A stretch of 64,000 bases of DNA from Glycomyces albidus. GTDB taxonomy: Bacteria; Actinomycetota; Actinomycetes; Mycobacteriales; Micromonosporaceae. A program made the position numbers and the translations under genes. The stretch is taken from positions 58,157-122,156 of the forward strand of contig NZ_WIAO01000016.1 of the NCBI RefSeq assembly GCF_009451885.1, in the 5' to 3' direction. Shown piece after piece: positions 1 through 8,339 of the stretch (position 1 is its first letter; each line of letters opens with the position of its first letter). Under the pieces are notes generated by a model. That model saw nothing but the letters and a program-made list of their open reading frames with translations. It ran no database searches and was not told the origin of the DNA.

Positions 1-15
1 GAGGGACTGCGCCGC

Positions 16-948
16 TTAGGGAATCGTGTATCCGGCGGCGCGCATGAGCTCGTACCACTCGGGCCGGGTCAGCGGCACCTCCGAGCCCTGCGCCGACCCG
101 ACGACCCGATCGATGTTCGTGGTCCCGATGACGACCTGCATCTGCGCCGGGTGGCGGGTGATCCATGCGACCGCGATCGCGATCGGCGGCACGTCGTACT
201 GCTTCGCGAGCCGGTCGATCACCGCGTTCAGCTCCGGGTACCGCTCCGAGCCGAGGAACGGCCCGTCGAAGAAGCCCGCCTGGAACGGCGACCACGCCTG
301 GACCGTGATGTCGTGCAGGCGGCAGTAGTCCACGATGCCGTCGTCGCGGCTGACCGACTGGTCCAGGCCCTGCATGTTCGCGGCCACGCCCTGCGCGATG
401 AGCGGCGCGTGCGTGATCGAGAGCTGCACCTGGTTGGCGACGATCGGCTGGTTCACGTACTTGCGCAGCAGGTCCATCTGCCGGGCGGTGTGGTTCGAGA
501 CGCCGAACGCGCGGACCTTCCCGGCCGCGGCGAGGTCGTCGAACGCGCGGGCGACCTCCTCGGGCTCGACCAGCGCGTCCGGCCGGTGCAGCAGGAGGAT
601 GTCGATGTAGTCGGTGTCGAGCGCCGCGAGCGACTCGTCGACGGACTCGACGATGTGCTCGTACGAGAAGTCGAAGTACGGGCCGGGGTGCATGATCCCG
701 GTCTTGGTCTGGATGACCAGGCGCTCGCGCTCGGCGGGCGTCAGCCGCATGGCCTCGGCGAAGCGGCGCTCGCAGCCGTGCCGCGAGCTGCCGTACAGGT
801 CGGCGTGGTCCACGAAGGTGATGCCGGCGTCGACCGCGGCGCCGACCAGGGCCCGCACCTCCTCGTCGGTCTTCTCCTGGATGCGCATCAGGCCGAGCAC
901 CACGTTCGGTGCGGTGATGTCGGTGCCGGGCATGGTGAACGTCTTCAT
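16..948 (-). CDS. Aldo/keto reductase (YdhF-like)
   Basis: A 310-residue cytoplasmic NADPH-dependent oxidoreductase of the aldo/keto reductase superfamily; the substrate cannot be told. Visible family marks are the Asp and Tyr of the catalytic tetrad in FVDHADLYG (about residue 45-53), the Lys in QTKTG, the His in LLHRPD, and the WSPF segment of the TIM barrel. The second half reads VSNHTARQMD and QVQLSITHAP, as in the E. coli YdhF-like branch. It lies 24 bp downstream of a second reductase gene on the same strand, and an AGAAGGA-type ribosome site sits in that spacer, so the two are probably one transcript. The divergent LysR gene is a likely regulator. Family call is firm; physiological role is unknown. 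Confidence 0.9.
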   Translation of the reverse strand: MKTFTMPGTDITAPNVVLGLMRIQEKTDEEVRALVGAAVDAGITFVDHADLYGSSRHGCERRFAEAMRLTPAERERLVIQTKTGIMHPGPYFDFSYEHIVESVDESLAALDTDYIDILLLHRPDALVEPEEVARAFDDLAAAGKVRAFGVSNHTARQMDLLRKYVNQPIVANQVQLSITHAPLIAQGVAANMQGLDQSVSRDDGIVDYCRLHDITVQAWSPFQAGFFDGPFLGSERYPELNAVIDRLAKQYDVPPIAIAVAWITRHPAQMQVVIGTTNIDRVVGSAQGSEVPLTRPEWYELMRAAGYTIP

Positions 949-972
949 TCGACGGGTCCTTCTCGATCGGGG

Positions 973-1833
973 TCAGGCGGCGGAGAGCCGGGCGACCTGG
1001 TCGGCGGTCAAGGTCAGCTCGGCCGCGCCGGCCGAGTCGCGGATGCTCTCGGGGCGCGAGGCGCCCGGGATCGGGACGACGACGGGCGCGAGCGCGAGCT
1101 GCCACGCCAGGACCACCTGGTAGACGCTCACGCCGGCCTCGGCCGCGACCTCGTTGAACGCGGCGTGGCGGCTGCCGAGCTCGGGCGCGCTGCGGATGCC
1201 GCCGAGCGGGCTCCACGGCAGGAACGCGACGCCGAGGGTCGCGCAGTGCTCGAGTTCGCCCAGGCTGGAGCGGAAGCGCGGCGAGAACTGGTTCTGCACC
1301 GACGCGAGCCGGCCGCCGAGGATCGCGTTGGCCTCGTCGATCTGCGCGACGCTCGCGTTCGAGATGCCGGCGAGCCGGATGACGCCCTCGTCGAGCAGGT
1401 CGCGGATGGCGCCGACCGACTCGGCGTACGGGACCTGCGGGTCGGGGCGGTGGAACTGGTAGAGGCCGATGGCCTCGACGCCGAGCCGCTGCGCCGACGC
1501 CTTCGCGGCCTGCTTGAGGTACTCGGGGCGGCCGTCCTGGGTCCAGGAGCCGTCGCCGGGCCGCAGGTGCCCGCCCTTGGTGGCCACCAGGACGTCGTCG
1601 GCGCCGGAGCCGTACGCCTTGAGCGCCTTCGCGATCAGCGCCTCGTTGTGGCCGACCTCGTTCGCGTCCCGGTGGTAGGCGTCGGCGGTGTCGATGAGCG
1701 TCACGCCGGCGTCGAGGGCGGCGTGGATCGTCGCGATCGACCGCTCCTCGTCGGGCCTGCCCTCGATGGACATCGGCATCCCGCCGAGCCCGATCGCCGA
1801 CACCTGCCGGTTCCCGATGGTGCGCTGCTGCAT
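973..1833 (-). CDS. Aldo/keto reductase
   Basis: A 286-residue aldo/keto reductase, first gene of a probable two-gene operon with the reductase that follows. The start chosen is the ATG giving MQQRTIGNRQVSAIGLGGMP, because the open frame continues much further upstream only as GC-rich read-through and this start places the conserved first beta strand at the N-terminus. Tetrad elements are visible: Asp/Tyr in TLIDTADAYH, Lys in VATKGGH and His in YQFHRPDPQ. The C-terminal cofactor loop VVVPIPGASRPESIRDS is typical for NADP(H) binding. The pair could act on related carbonyl compounds. The two proteins are only distantly similar to each other, so recent tandem duplication is not supported. Confidence 0.9.
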   Translation of the reverse strand: MQQRTIGNRQVSAIGLGGMPMSIEGRPDEERSIATIHAALDAGVTLIDTADAYHRDANEVGHNEALIAKALKAYGSGADDVLVATKGGHLRPGDGSWTQDGRPEYLKQAAKASAQRLGVEAIGLYQFHRPDPQVPYAESVGAIRDLLDEGVIRLAGISNASVAQIDEANAILGGRLASVQNQFSPRFRSSLGELEHCATLGVAFLPWSPLGGIRSAPELGSRHAAFNEVAAEAGVSVYQVVLAWQLALAPVVVPIPGASRPESIRDSAGAAELTLTADQVARLSAA

Positions 1834-1972
1834 TCGTGCACTCCTTGCGGCTGGGCGGGACGCGGCGCCGCGCGCCCGCCGGCTGGCGGATGACCAGGTA
1901 GATGCTAGGTTCGGTGTATCTAGAAGTCCAACAACTGACGTTTCTGGCATTGAGAACCCGAGGGAATGATCC
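1834..1972. promoter_or_regulatory. Divergent intergenic region, aldo/keto reductase operon / LysR
   Basis: 139 bp between the divergent start codons of the reductase operon and the LysR regulator, noticeably more A/T-rich in its right half (about 1900-1965). This is the usual place for a LysR operator and overlapping divergent promoters. A T-N11-A type half-palindrome could be present, but no site stands out enough to name. Confidence 0.5.
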
Positions 1973-2881
1973 ATGGACCTGCGGCAGATGGAGTACCTGG
2001 TCGCGCTGGCCGATGAGAGGCACTTCACACGCGCGGCGGAGCTGACGGGCATCTCGCAGTCGGGCCTGTCGGCGGCGATCCGCAGCCTCGAGGACGAACT
2101 CGGCACCGCCCTGTTCACGCGCACCACCCGCCGGGTCGAGCCCACCGAGGCCGGGTTCGCGCTGCTGCCGTACGCGCGGATGATGCTCGAGCAGGCCGCG
2201 GGCGCCCGCGACGCCGTCGTCAAGGCCAGCCGGGCCGTCTCCGGGTCGCTCAGCATCGGCGCCGAGCAGTGCCTCGGACTGGTCGACGTCTCGGCGCTGC
2301 TCGACCGCTTCCACCGCCGCCACCCGCGGGTCGAGACCATGTTCACCCAGTGCGGCTCGCACGACCTGCTCGGGATGCTCCGCGCCGGCGAGCTCGACGT
2401 CGCGTTCGTCGCCACCGACCGGCACCTGAGCACCCTCCCGCACCGGGAGATCGGCCGCGAGCCGCTCATGGTCGTCATGCCGCCCGACCACCCGCTCGCC
2501 CAGCGCGCCTCGGTGCCGTGGGACGCCCTCGAGGACCAGGACTTCGTCGACTTCGGGGCGGCCTGGGGCGTGCGGACCCTGAACGAGTCGGTGTTCGCCG
2601 CGCGCGGGTCGCGGCGGCGCGTGCGCTGCACCGTCAACGACGTCCACACCCTCCTCGACCTGGTGTGCCGCGGCCTCGGCATCGCCGTCGTCCCCCGGCA
2701 TGTCGCCGCGAAACCGCAGGCCGCGGCGCTGCGGGTGCTGCCGCTCGCCGACGCGGACGTGCCGCAGTGGACGGTCTCGGTGGTCTCCACCGCCTGGGAC
2801 CAGGCCGACTCGCCCGCCGCGCACCTGCTCGAACTCCTCCCGGATCCGACCCCTGCGGAGCCGGTCCGGCTCCCGGCTTGA
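1973..2881 (+). CDS. LysR-family transcriptional regulator
   Basis: A 302-residue LysR-type regulator. Residues 1-60 form the winged helix-turn-helix (MDLRQMEYLVALADERHFTRAAE, then QSGLSAAIRSLEDELG, ending with LFTRTTRRVEPTEAG). The rest is the periplasmic-binding-protein-like effector domain, starting around residue 88 (GSLSIGAEQ). It is divergently transcribed from the two aldo/keto reductase genes, the standard arrangement for a LysR protein and its target, so it most likely controls them and itself. The effector is unknown. Confidence 0.93.
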   Translation: MDLRQMEYLVALADERHFTRAAELTGISQSGLSAAIRSLEDELGTALFTRTTRRVEPTEAGFALLPYARMMLEQAAGARDAVVKASRAVSGSLSIGAEQCLGLVDVSALLDRFHRRHPRVETMFTQCGSHDLLGMLRAGELDVAFVATDRHLSTLPHREIGREPLMVVMPPDHPLAQRASVPWDALEDQDFVDFGAAWGVRTLNESVFAARGSRRRVRCTVNDVHTLLDLVCRGLGIAVVPRHVAAKPQAAALRVLPLADADVPQWTVSVVSTAWDQADSPAAHLLELLPDPTPAEPVRLPA

Positions 2882-2973
2882 AGAAATCCGGAGACAGTGC
2901 GGCGGCGGATGTCGAAAACCGCGGACCGGCCCCGTCGTCCCAGGCGAAGATCCGAACAGCCTAGGAGGTCACC

Positions 2974-3366
2974 GTGAAGTACGTCATCCTCATCCACTCC
3001 AACCCGCAGCCGTGGGGCCACCCGACCGGGGACTTCATCCCCGAGAACCAGGCGCTGCCGGCCGAGCAGCGCGAGCGCCTCAACGCGGAGTTCGAGCGGC
3101 TGCTCACCGAGATGAGCGAGAACGGCGAGCTCGTCGCCGCGGAGGCGCTCGCCGACCCGAGCACCTCGACGCTCTACCGCTGGAGCGGCGGCGAACCGCT
3201 CGCCACCGACGGCCCGTACTCCGAGTCGAAGGAGCACCTCGCCGGGTTCTTCCTCATCGACGTCGCCGGACCCGAACGCGCCCAGGAGATCGCGCGCGCG
3301 TTCTCCGGACCCGGCGAGACCGTCGAGCTGCGTCCGGCGATGTGGCCCGGCGGCGAAGAGCACTGA
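2974..3366 (+). CDS. YCII/DGPF-domain protein
   Basis: A 130-residue YCII-related (DGPF) protein. It starts at GTG 2974, preceded by a strong AGGAGGT at 2962-2968. The diagnostic segment is ATDGPYSESKEHLAGFFLID near residue 74, the source of the DGPF name. Its stop overlaps the start of the downstream sigma factor gene (TGATG), so the two are translationally coupled. In actinobacteria, DGPF proteins are the recurrent genomic partner of ECF42 sigma factors and are thought to take part in the same regulatory unit; the biochemical function is not established. Confidence 0.9.
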   Translation: MKYVILIHSNPQPWGHPTGDFIPENQALPAEQRERLNAEFERLLTEMSENGELVAAEALADPSTSTLYRWSGGEPLATDGPYSESKEHLAGFFLIDVAGPERAQEIARAFSGPGETVELRPAMWPGGEEH

Positions 3367-4568
3367 TGGACTCCCGGCTCGAGGACGTGTGGCGGCGCGA
3401 GTCGCCGCACGTCCTCGGGGCGCTGGTGCGTCGCTACGGCCACTTCGACGCCTGCGAGGACGCTGTCCAGGAGGCGCTGCTGGCCGCCGCCGTCCACTGG
3501 CCGCGCGCCGGCGTGCCCGCGAACCCGCGCGGCTGGCTGATCCGCGCCGCCTCCCGCCGCCTCGTCGACGCCCTCCGCAGCGACCGCGCCCGGCACGACC
3601 GCGAGACCGCCGCGACCCGCCTCGAACCCGACTCGCACGCCGCCGCAGCGGACGACTCGCTGCACGTCCTGCTGCTGTGCTGCCACCCGTCGCTGACGCC
3701 CGCCTCCCAAGTGGCACTGACCCTCCGGGCCGTCGGCGGGCTCACCACCGAGCAGATCGCCGCCGCGTTCCTCGTCCCGCCCGCCACGATGGGGCAGCGC
3801 ATCAGCCGCGCCAAAGCGAAGCTCGCGGCCGCGGGCGCCCGCCTCGGCGACGCCACCCGCGCCGACCTGCCCGACCGCGTCAACTCCGCCCGGCAGGTCC
3901 TCTACCTGGTCTTCAACGAGGGCTACACGGCCACCGGCGGCACCGACCTCCTCGACGTGTCCCTCACCGCCGAGGCGATCCGCCTCACCCGCGAGCTGCG
4001 CCGGCGCCTGCCCAGCGACACCGAGACCGCCGGGCTCCTCGCGCTCATGCTCCTCACCGAGGCCCGCAGCCCCGCCCGCACCGACGCGCGCGGCGACCTG
4101 GTGCCGCTCGCCGGCCAGGACCGCACCCGCTGGGACGCCGGCCTCATCGCCGAAGGCACCGCCCTCGTCGAGGCGGCCCTGCCGACGGGGCCCGTGGGGC
4201 CGTTCCAGCTCCAGGCCGCCATCGCCGCCGTCCACAGTGAAGCGGCCCGGTATGAAGACACCGACTGGCCGCAGATCGCCGAGCTGTACCGGATGCTCGA
4301 CGCCCTCGCCCCCGGTCCCGTGGTCACCATGAACCGCGCCGTCGCGGTCGCGATGACCGACGGCCCCGAGGCGGGCCTGGCGATGCTCGACCCGCTCCTG
4401 CGCGCGCCGGCCCCCGCGCCCGCGCACCGGCTGCACGCGGTTCGCGCCCACCTCCTCGAACGAGCCGGCCGGCCGGCCGAGGCCCGGGACGCCTTCCGGG
4501 AGGCCGCCCGGCTCGCGGTGAGCACCCCCGAGCAGCGGTACCTGCTGGCGAAGGCCGCCCGGTCCTGA
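3366..4568 (+). CDS. ECF42-type RNA polymerase sigma factor
   Basis: A 400-residue extracytoplasmic-function sigma factor of the long ECF42 type. The start is the ATG overlapping the upstream stop; longer upstream frames are read-through. Region 2 is near residues 10-75 (HVLGALVRRYGHFDACEDAVQ, then NPRGWLIRAASRRLVDALRSD). Region 4 is near residues 110-160 (TTEQIAAAFLVPPATMGQRI). The long C-terminal extension contains the family-typical YLVFNEGYTATGG and helical repeats (PGPVVTMNRAVAVA, then RAHLLERAGRPAEARDAF) that resemble TPRs and are thought to replace an anti-sigma factor in control. It is coupled to the DGPF gene, the classic ECF42 context. Antibiotic or redox stress roles have been suggested for such pairs; none can be read here. 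Confidence 0.93.
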   Translation: MDSRLEDVWRRESPHVLGALVRRYGHFDACEDAVQEALLAAAVHWPRAGVPANPRGWLIRAASRRLVDALRSDRARHDRETAATRLEPDSHAAAADDSLHVLLLCCHPSLTPASQVALTLRAVGGLTTEQIAAAFLVPPATMGQRISRAKAKLAAAGARLGDATRADLPDRVNSARQVLYLVFNEGYTATGGTDLLDVSLTAEAIRLTRELRRRLPSDTETAGLLALMLLTEARSPARTDARGDLVPLAGQDRTRWDAGLIAEGTALVEAALPTGPVGPFQLQAAIAAVHSEAARYEDTDWPQIAELYRMLDALAPGPVVTMNRAVAVAMTDGPEAGLAMLDPLLRAPAPAPAHRLHAVRAHLLERAGRPAEARDAFREAARLAVSTPEQRYLLAKAARS

Positions 4569-4756
4569 CCGCAGGGCGACCGCTCGGCGCGCGTTCGGCG
4601 CACAATGGACGCCGTCCGGCGCAGCCGCCTTGCCAGCGCCACCACGACAAATCGATAATTCTCGATGTCTACTGCATCGCTCGTCCCCCTCATGACGACC
4701 ACGGCCCTCACCCCGTCGACGCAGCCTGATGCGCCCGCATCCCAAGAAGGGCAGCC

Positions 4757-5845
4757 ATGCAAAGCCACCGCATCAGACCGCTCATCGCCACCCTGTCCGC
4801 GCTCGCCGTCGCCGCCGCGACCGTCGTCGCACTCCTCATCGCGAGCCCGTCGTACGCCCAGACCTGCAACGGCTACGTCGCGCTCACCTTCGACGACGGA
4901 CCCAACCCCGGCACCACGAACAGCCTCCTCAACGCGCTCACCGCGAACGGCCTGCGCGCCACCATGTTCAACACCGGACAGGCGGCCGCCTCCAACCCGT
5001 CCCTGGTGCGCGCCCAGGTCAGCGCCGGCATGTGGGTCGCCAACCACTCCTACACCCACCCGCACATGACCCAGCTCAGCTCCACCCAGATGGCCCAGGA
5101 GATCTCCCGCACCCAGCAGGCGATCCAGCAGGCCGGCGGCGGCACCCCCGTCCTCTTCCGGCCCCCCTACGGCGAGACCAACGCGACCCTCCGGTCCGTC
5201 GCCTCCCAGCACGGCCTCACCGAAGTCCTGTGGAGCGTCGACTCCCAGGACTGGAACGGCGCCAGCACCGCCCAGATCGTCTCGGCCGCGAACAACCTCC
5301 AGAACGGCGGCGTCATGCTCATGCACGACGCCTACCAGAACACCATCAACGCGATCCCCCAGATCGCCTCCAACCTGCGCTCCCGCGGCCTGTGCGCCGG
5401 GATGATCTCCCCGTCCACCGGCCGCGCCGTCGCCCCCGACGGCTCCGGCGGCGGCGGCGGCGGTGGCGGCGAGGGCACCGACCTCCTCCGCTCCCAGTCC
5501 GCCGGCAAGTGCATCGACGTGCCGGGCGGCAACACCGCCAACGGCACCCGCGTCCAGCTCTACACCTGCTACGAGGGCGCGAACCAGCAGTTCACGTACA
5601 CCTCCGCGCAGGAACTCCGCGTCCTCGGCAAATGCCTCGAGGCCACCTCCGGCACCAACGGCACCCTCGCGCAGATCGCCACCTGCACCGGCGCCGCCTC
5701 CCAGAAATGGACCTTCGGCTCCGACGGCACCATCCGCAACAGCGGGCACAACACGTGCCTCGACGTCTACAGCTCCGACAACGGCGCCGCCGTCCAGCTC
5801 TACTCGTGCTGGACCGGTGCCAACCAGAAGTGGACCCGCGTCTGA
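4757..5845 (+). CDS. Secreted CE4 polysaccharide deacetylase with CBM13 domain
   Basis: A 362-residue exported esterase/deacetylase. Residues 1-34 are a signal peptide ending SYA before QTCNGY. The NodB-type carbohydrate esterase 4 domain follows. The metal-binding Asp pair is in TFDDGP (residues 46-47), the zinc histidines are in NHSYTH (97 and 101), and motif 3 is RPPYGE. A Gly-rich linker (about 235-245) leads to a ricin B-type beta-trefoil (CBM13) with the QxW-like repeats ANQQFTY, ASQKWTF and ANQKWTR. Acetylxylan esterase or chitin/peptidoglycan deacetylase are the likely activities; the GH10/GH62 enzymes elsewhere in the window with CBM13 domains favour xylan. Ribosome site AAGAAGG lies 7 bp before the ATG. 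A hairpin terminator follows at once. Confidence 0.92.
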   Translation: MQSHRIRPLIATLSALAVAAATVVALLIASPSYAQTCNGYVALTFDDGPNPGTTNSLLNALTANGLRATMFNTGQAAASNPSLVRAQVSAGMWVANHSYTHPHMTQLSSTQMAQEISRTQQAIQQAGGGTPVLFRPPYGETNATLRSVASQHGLTEVLWSVDSQDWNGASTAQIVSAANNLQNGGVMLMHDAYQNTINAIPQIASNLRSRGLCAGMISPSTGRAVAPDGSGGGGGGGGEGTDLLRSQSAGKCIDVPGGNTANGTRVQLYTCYEGANQQFTYTSAQELRVLGKCLEATSGTNGTLAQIATCTGAASQKWTFGSDGTIRNSGHNTCLDVYSSDNGAAVQLYSCWTGANQKWTRV

Positions 5846-5852
5846 CACCGCA

Positions 5853-5885
5853 CCCCGGTCCCGCGGCCCGGCCGCGGGACCGGGG
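5853..5885 (+). terminator. Hairpin terminator after CE4 gene
   Basis: Perfect 15-base arms (5853-5867 and 5871-5885) with a 3-base loop, starting 8 bp after the deacetylase stop codon. No T tract, as usual in this genome. Confidence 0.8.
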
Positions 5886-6068
5886 GTGACACCAGAACGA
5901 GGGCGGACCCGGCTCCCGTCCTTCACCCTCGCCGAAGTCATGCGCAGTGGCGACCGCGGCCCGCCGAGCGCGCCTCCCCACCCACGGCACGCCCGCGAAA
6001 GTCGCAAAAGCACCGGATTCAAGCCCGCGTTCCTGGGAACCTGATGACACCGACCACAGGAGGCGCGC

Positions 6069-8243
6069 TTGACACTCGAACCGGCGAACGTCGAGAAGCG
6101 GAAGATCGGCGTCCACGCCCAGCGCACGCTGAACCGGGCCCGCGAGATCTCCCGCCGCGGATCCGCACTGCTCAACGCCCCCGCGCGGCTGCGCAGGACC
6201 GTCGAAGGCCGCGCCGAAGACCTCGCCGTCCGCGAGATCGGCGCCCGCCTCGCCGCCATCCCGGCCGCCGACCTCGCCCAGCTCACCAAGCCCGGCACCG
6301 GCATCCCCGCCCTCGAACAGGCCGGGTACGCCACCGTCGCCGACCTCCTCGCCGCCACCGACCGGCGACTCCTCTCCATCACCGGCGTCGGCAAACGCAC
6401 CGTCCAGGAGATCCGCAAGGCCATCGCCAACCTCACCGACGAGGTCGCCGCCGCCACCCGCATCGAACTCGACCCGGCCGAACGCCCCGAAGCCGAGACG
6501 GAACTGCTCGCCGCCCTCGTCGCCGAACGCGCCGTCCGCCGCGCCGCCGACGCCATCCGCGAACCCCTCCGCCGCTACGACGAGGACCTGGCCGCCCACC
6601 TGCCCACCGCCGAACGCGCCGCCAGCCGCTGGCGCATGTTCTGGATCGGACGCCGCCGCCGCGAACGCGTCATGAAGGCGTACCTCGCGGTCGAATCCCT
6701 CGTGGACGGACTCGAAGCCCGCGACCTCGCCGCCGCCATCGACGACGCCGAGACCCTCGCCGACCTCGACGCGTACACCCCCGACCAGGTCTGGCGCGAG
6801 TTCGAACGCGACGCCGCCTACTACACGACCGCGCTCGCGAACATCACCGGCACCGACATCGCCGACGCCGAAGCCCTCGAGGACTTCGTCGACCCCGAGC
6901 ACCGCCGCAAGATCGAGGCGGTCCCGCTCGACACCGCCGACCTGCGCACCCCGCTGCGCCGCTACCAGCGCTTCGGCGCCCAGTACGCGCTCTACCACCG
7001 CCGCGCCATCCTCGGCGACGAGATGGGCCTCGGCAAGACCATCCAGGCGCTGGCCGTCTGCGCCCACCTCGCCTCGACCGGACGCGGCCACTTCCTGGTG
7101 GTGTGCCCGGCGAGCGTCCACACCAACTGGATGGGCGAGATCCGCCGCCACACGACACTCCGCTCGTTCAGCCTCCACGGGCCCTCGCGCGACGAGGCCG
7201 GCGAGCAGTGGCTGCGCGAAGGCGGGATCGCCGTGACCACGTACGACACGCTGCACCGCCTCGAGTTCCTCGACCGCGACCCGAACCTGGAGATCTCGGC
7301 GCTCATCGTCGACGAGGCGCATTTCATCAAGAACCCGCAGGCCAAGCGCTCCAACGCCGTCACCGAGATCGGCGACCGGGCCCACACGACGCTCTACCTG
7401 ACCGGCACGCCGATGGAGAACCGCGTCGAGGAGTTCCACAGCCTCGTCTCCTACCTGCGGCCCGACCTCGCCGACCGGATCGAGGCGGGCGGCGCGATCG
7501 CCGGCGCCGAGGTCTTCCGCCGCCTGGTCGCCCCGGTCTACCTGCGCCGCAACCAGGAGGACGTGCTCGCCGAGCTGCCCGACCGCATCGAGGTCGAGGA
7601 CTGGGTGCAGCTCGCCGACCCGGCCCGCTACCGCGCCGAGGTGAAGGCCGGCAACCTCATGGGCATGCGCCTCGCCGCGTCCGCGGTCGCCGGTTCGGAG
7701 AAGCTCGAACGGCTCGCGGAACTGGTCGAGGAGTCCACGGGGGAGGGCCACAAGGTCGTGGTCTTCACGTACTTCCTGGAAGTCCTCGAAGCGGTGCAGC
7801 ACAAGCTCGGCGACCTGGTCGCCGGGGTCATCGACGGGCAGGTCCCGCCGAAGGCCCGCCAGGACCTGATCGCCGGGTTCGCCGAGTCCGACCGGCCGGC
7901 CGTCCTGCTCGCCCAGATCGAGGCCGGGGGCGTGGGCATGAACATCCAGGCGGCCTCGGTCGTGGTGATCTGCGAGCCGCAGTGGAAGCCCAGCACCGAG
8001 GACCAGGCGATCGCCCGCGCCCATCGCATGGGCCAGTCCCGGCGCGTCCAGGTCCACCGGCTGCTCGCGAAGGACTCCATCGACGAGCGGATCCGGGAGG
8101 TCCAGGAGGGCAAGGAGCTCCTGTTCGACCATTACGCGCGCACGAGCGAGGCCGACCGGCTCGACGACGACGCCGTGCCGGTCGAGGAGCGGGCCCTCAG
8201 GGCCGAGCGGCTGCGCCTCGGGATCGAGCCGACGGGCGACTGA
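6069..8243 (+). CDS. SNF2-family DEAD-like ATPase with helix-hairpin-helix
   Basis: A 724-residue SNF2/Swi2-family DNA translocase. A TTG start at 6069 is chosen because an AGGAGG lies 5 bp upstream and it opens the frame. Residues about 70-125 contain a helix-hairpin-helix (SITGVGKRTVQEIRKAI), a DNA-binding element. The RecA-like core has Walker A GDEMGLGKT (residues 316-324), DEAH box at 415-418 (VDEAHFIKNP), motif III LTGTPMEN, and a C-terminal lobe with RAHRMGQ near residue 653. It resembles chromosomal SNF2 proteins (RapA/HepA-like or DNA repair), not a restriction component: no methyltransferase or nuclease gene is adjacent. It is monocistronic between the CE4 gene and a convergent exporter. 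Confidence 0.88.
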   Translation: MTLEPANVEKRKIGVHAQRTLNRAREISRRGSALLNAPARLRRTVEGRAEDLAVREIGARLAAIPAADLAQLTKPGTGIPALEQAGYATVADLLAATDRRLLSITGVGKRTVQEIRKAIANLTDEVAAATRIELDPAERPEAETELLAALVAERAVRRAADAIREPLRRYDEDLAAHLPTAERAASRWRMFWIGRRRRERVMKAYLAVESLVDGLEARDLAAAIDDAETLADLDAYTPDQVWREFERDAAYYTTALANITGTDIADAEALEDFVDPEHRRKIEAVPLDTADLRTPLRRYQRFGAQYALYHRRAILGDEMGLGKTIQALAVCAHLASTGRGHFLVVCPASVHTNWMGEIRRHTTLRSFSLHGPSRDEAGEQWLREGGIAVTTYDTLHRLEFLDRDPNLEISALIVDEAHFIKNPQAKRSNAVTEIGDRAHTTLYLTGTPMENRVEEFHSLVSYLRPDLADRIEAGGAIAGAEVFRRLVAPVYLRRNQEDVLAELPDRIEVEDWVQLADPARYRAEVKAGNLMGMRLAASAVAGSEKLERLAELVEESTGEGHKVVVFTYFLEVLEAVQHKLGDLVAGVIDGQVPPKARQDLIAGFAESDRPAVLLAQIEAGGVGMNIQAASVVVICEPQWKPSTEDQAIARAHRMGQSRRVQVHRLLAKDSIDERIREVQEGKELLFDHYARTSEADRLDDDAVPVEERALRAERLRLGIEPTGD

Positions 8244-8301
8244 GGCCGGCACCCTCAGAGGGAGACCGGCTCGCGCCGGGGCGCGTCTAGCGGCGACGAT
8301 G

Positions 8302-8328
8302 AGCGGCGGTGGGATCCCCACCGCCGCT
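8302..8328. terminator. Bidirectional hairpin terminator
   Basis: Perfect 12-base arms (8302-8313 and 8317-8328) around a 3-base loop, placed between the convergent SNF2 gene and exporter gene. Likely serves both. Confidence 0.75.
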
Positions 8329-8339
8329 GCCGTCTCCGG

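Noticed and set aside
151..1893. A 580-codon plus-strand frame over the aldo/keto reductase genes
   Set aside because: Low-complexity Arg/Val/Asp-rich translation antisense to two genes with full family motifs.
973..3717. A 914-codon minus-strand frame that would extend the second aldo/keto reductase upstream
   Set aside because: The extra N-terminal 600 or so residues are Arg/Ser-rich antisense of the LysR and sigma factor genes; the reductase starts cleanly at 1833.
6069..8243. The SNF2 gene as part of a second defence locus
   Set aside because: It stands alone between a deacetylase and an exporter, with no methyltransferase, nuclease or other defence gene beside it.
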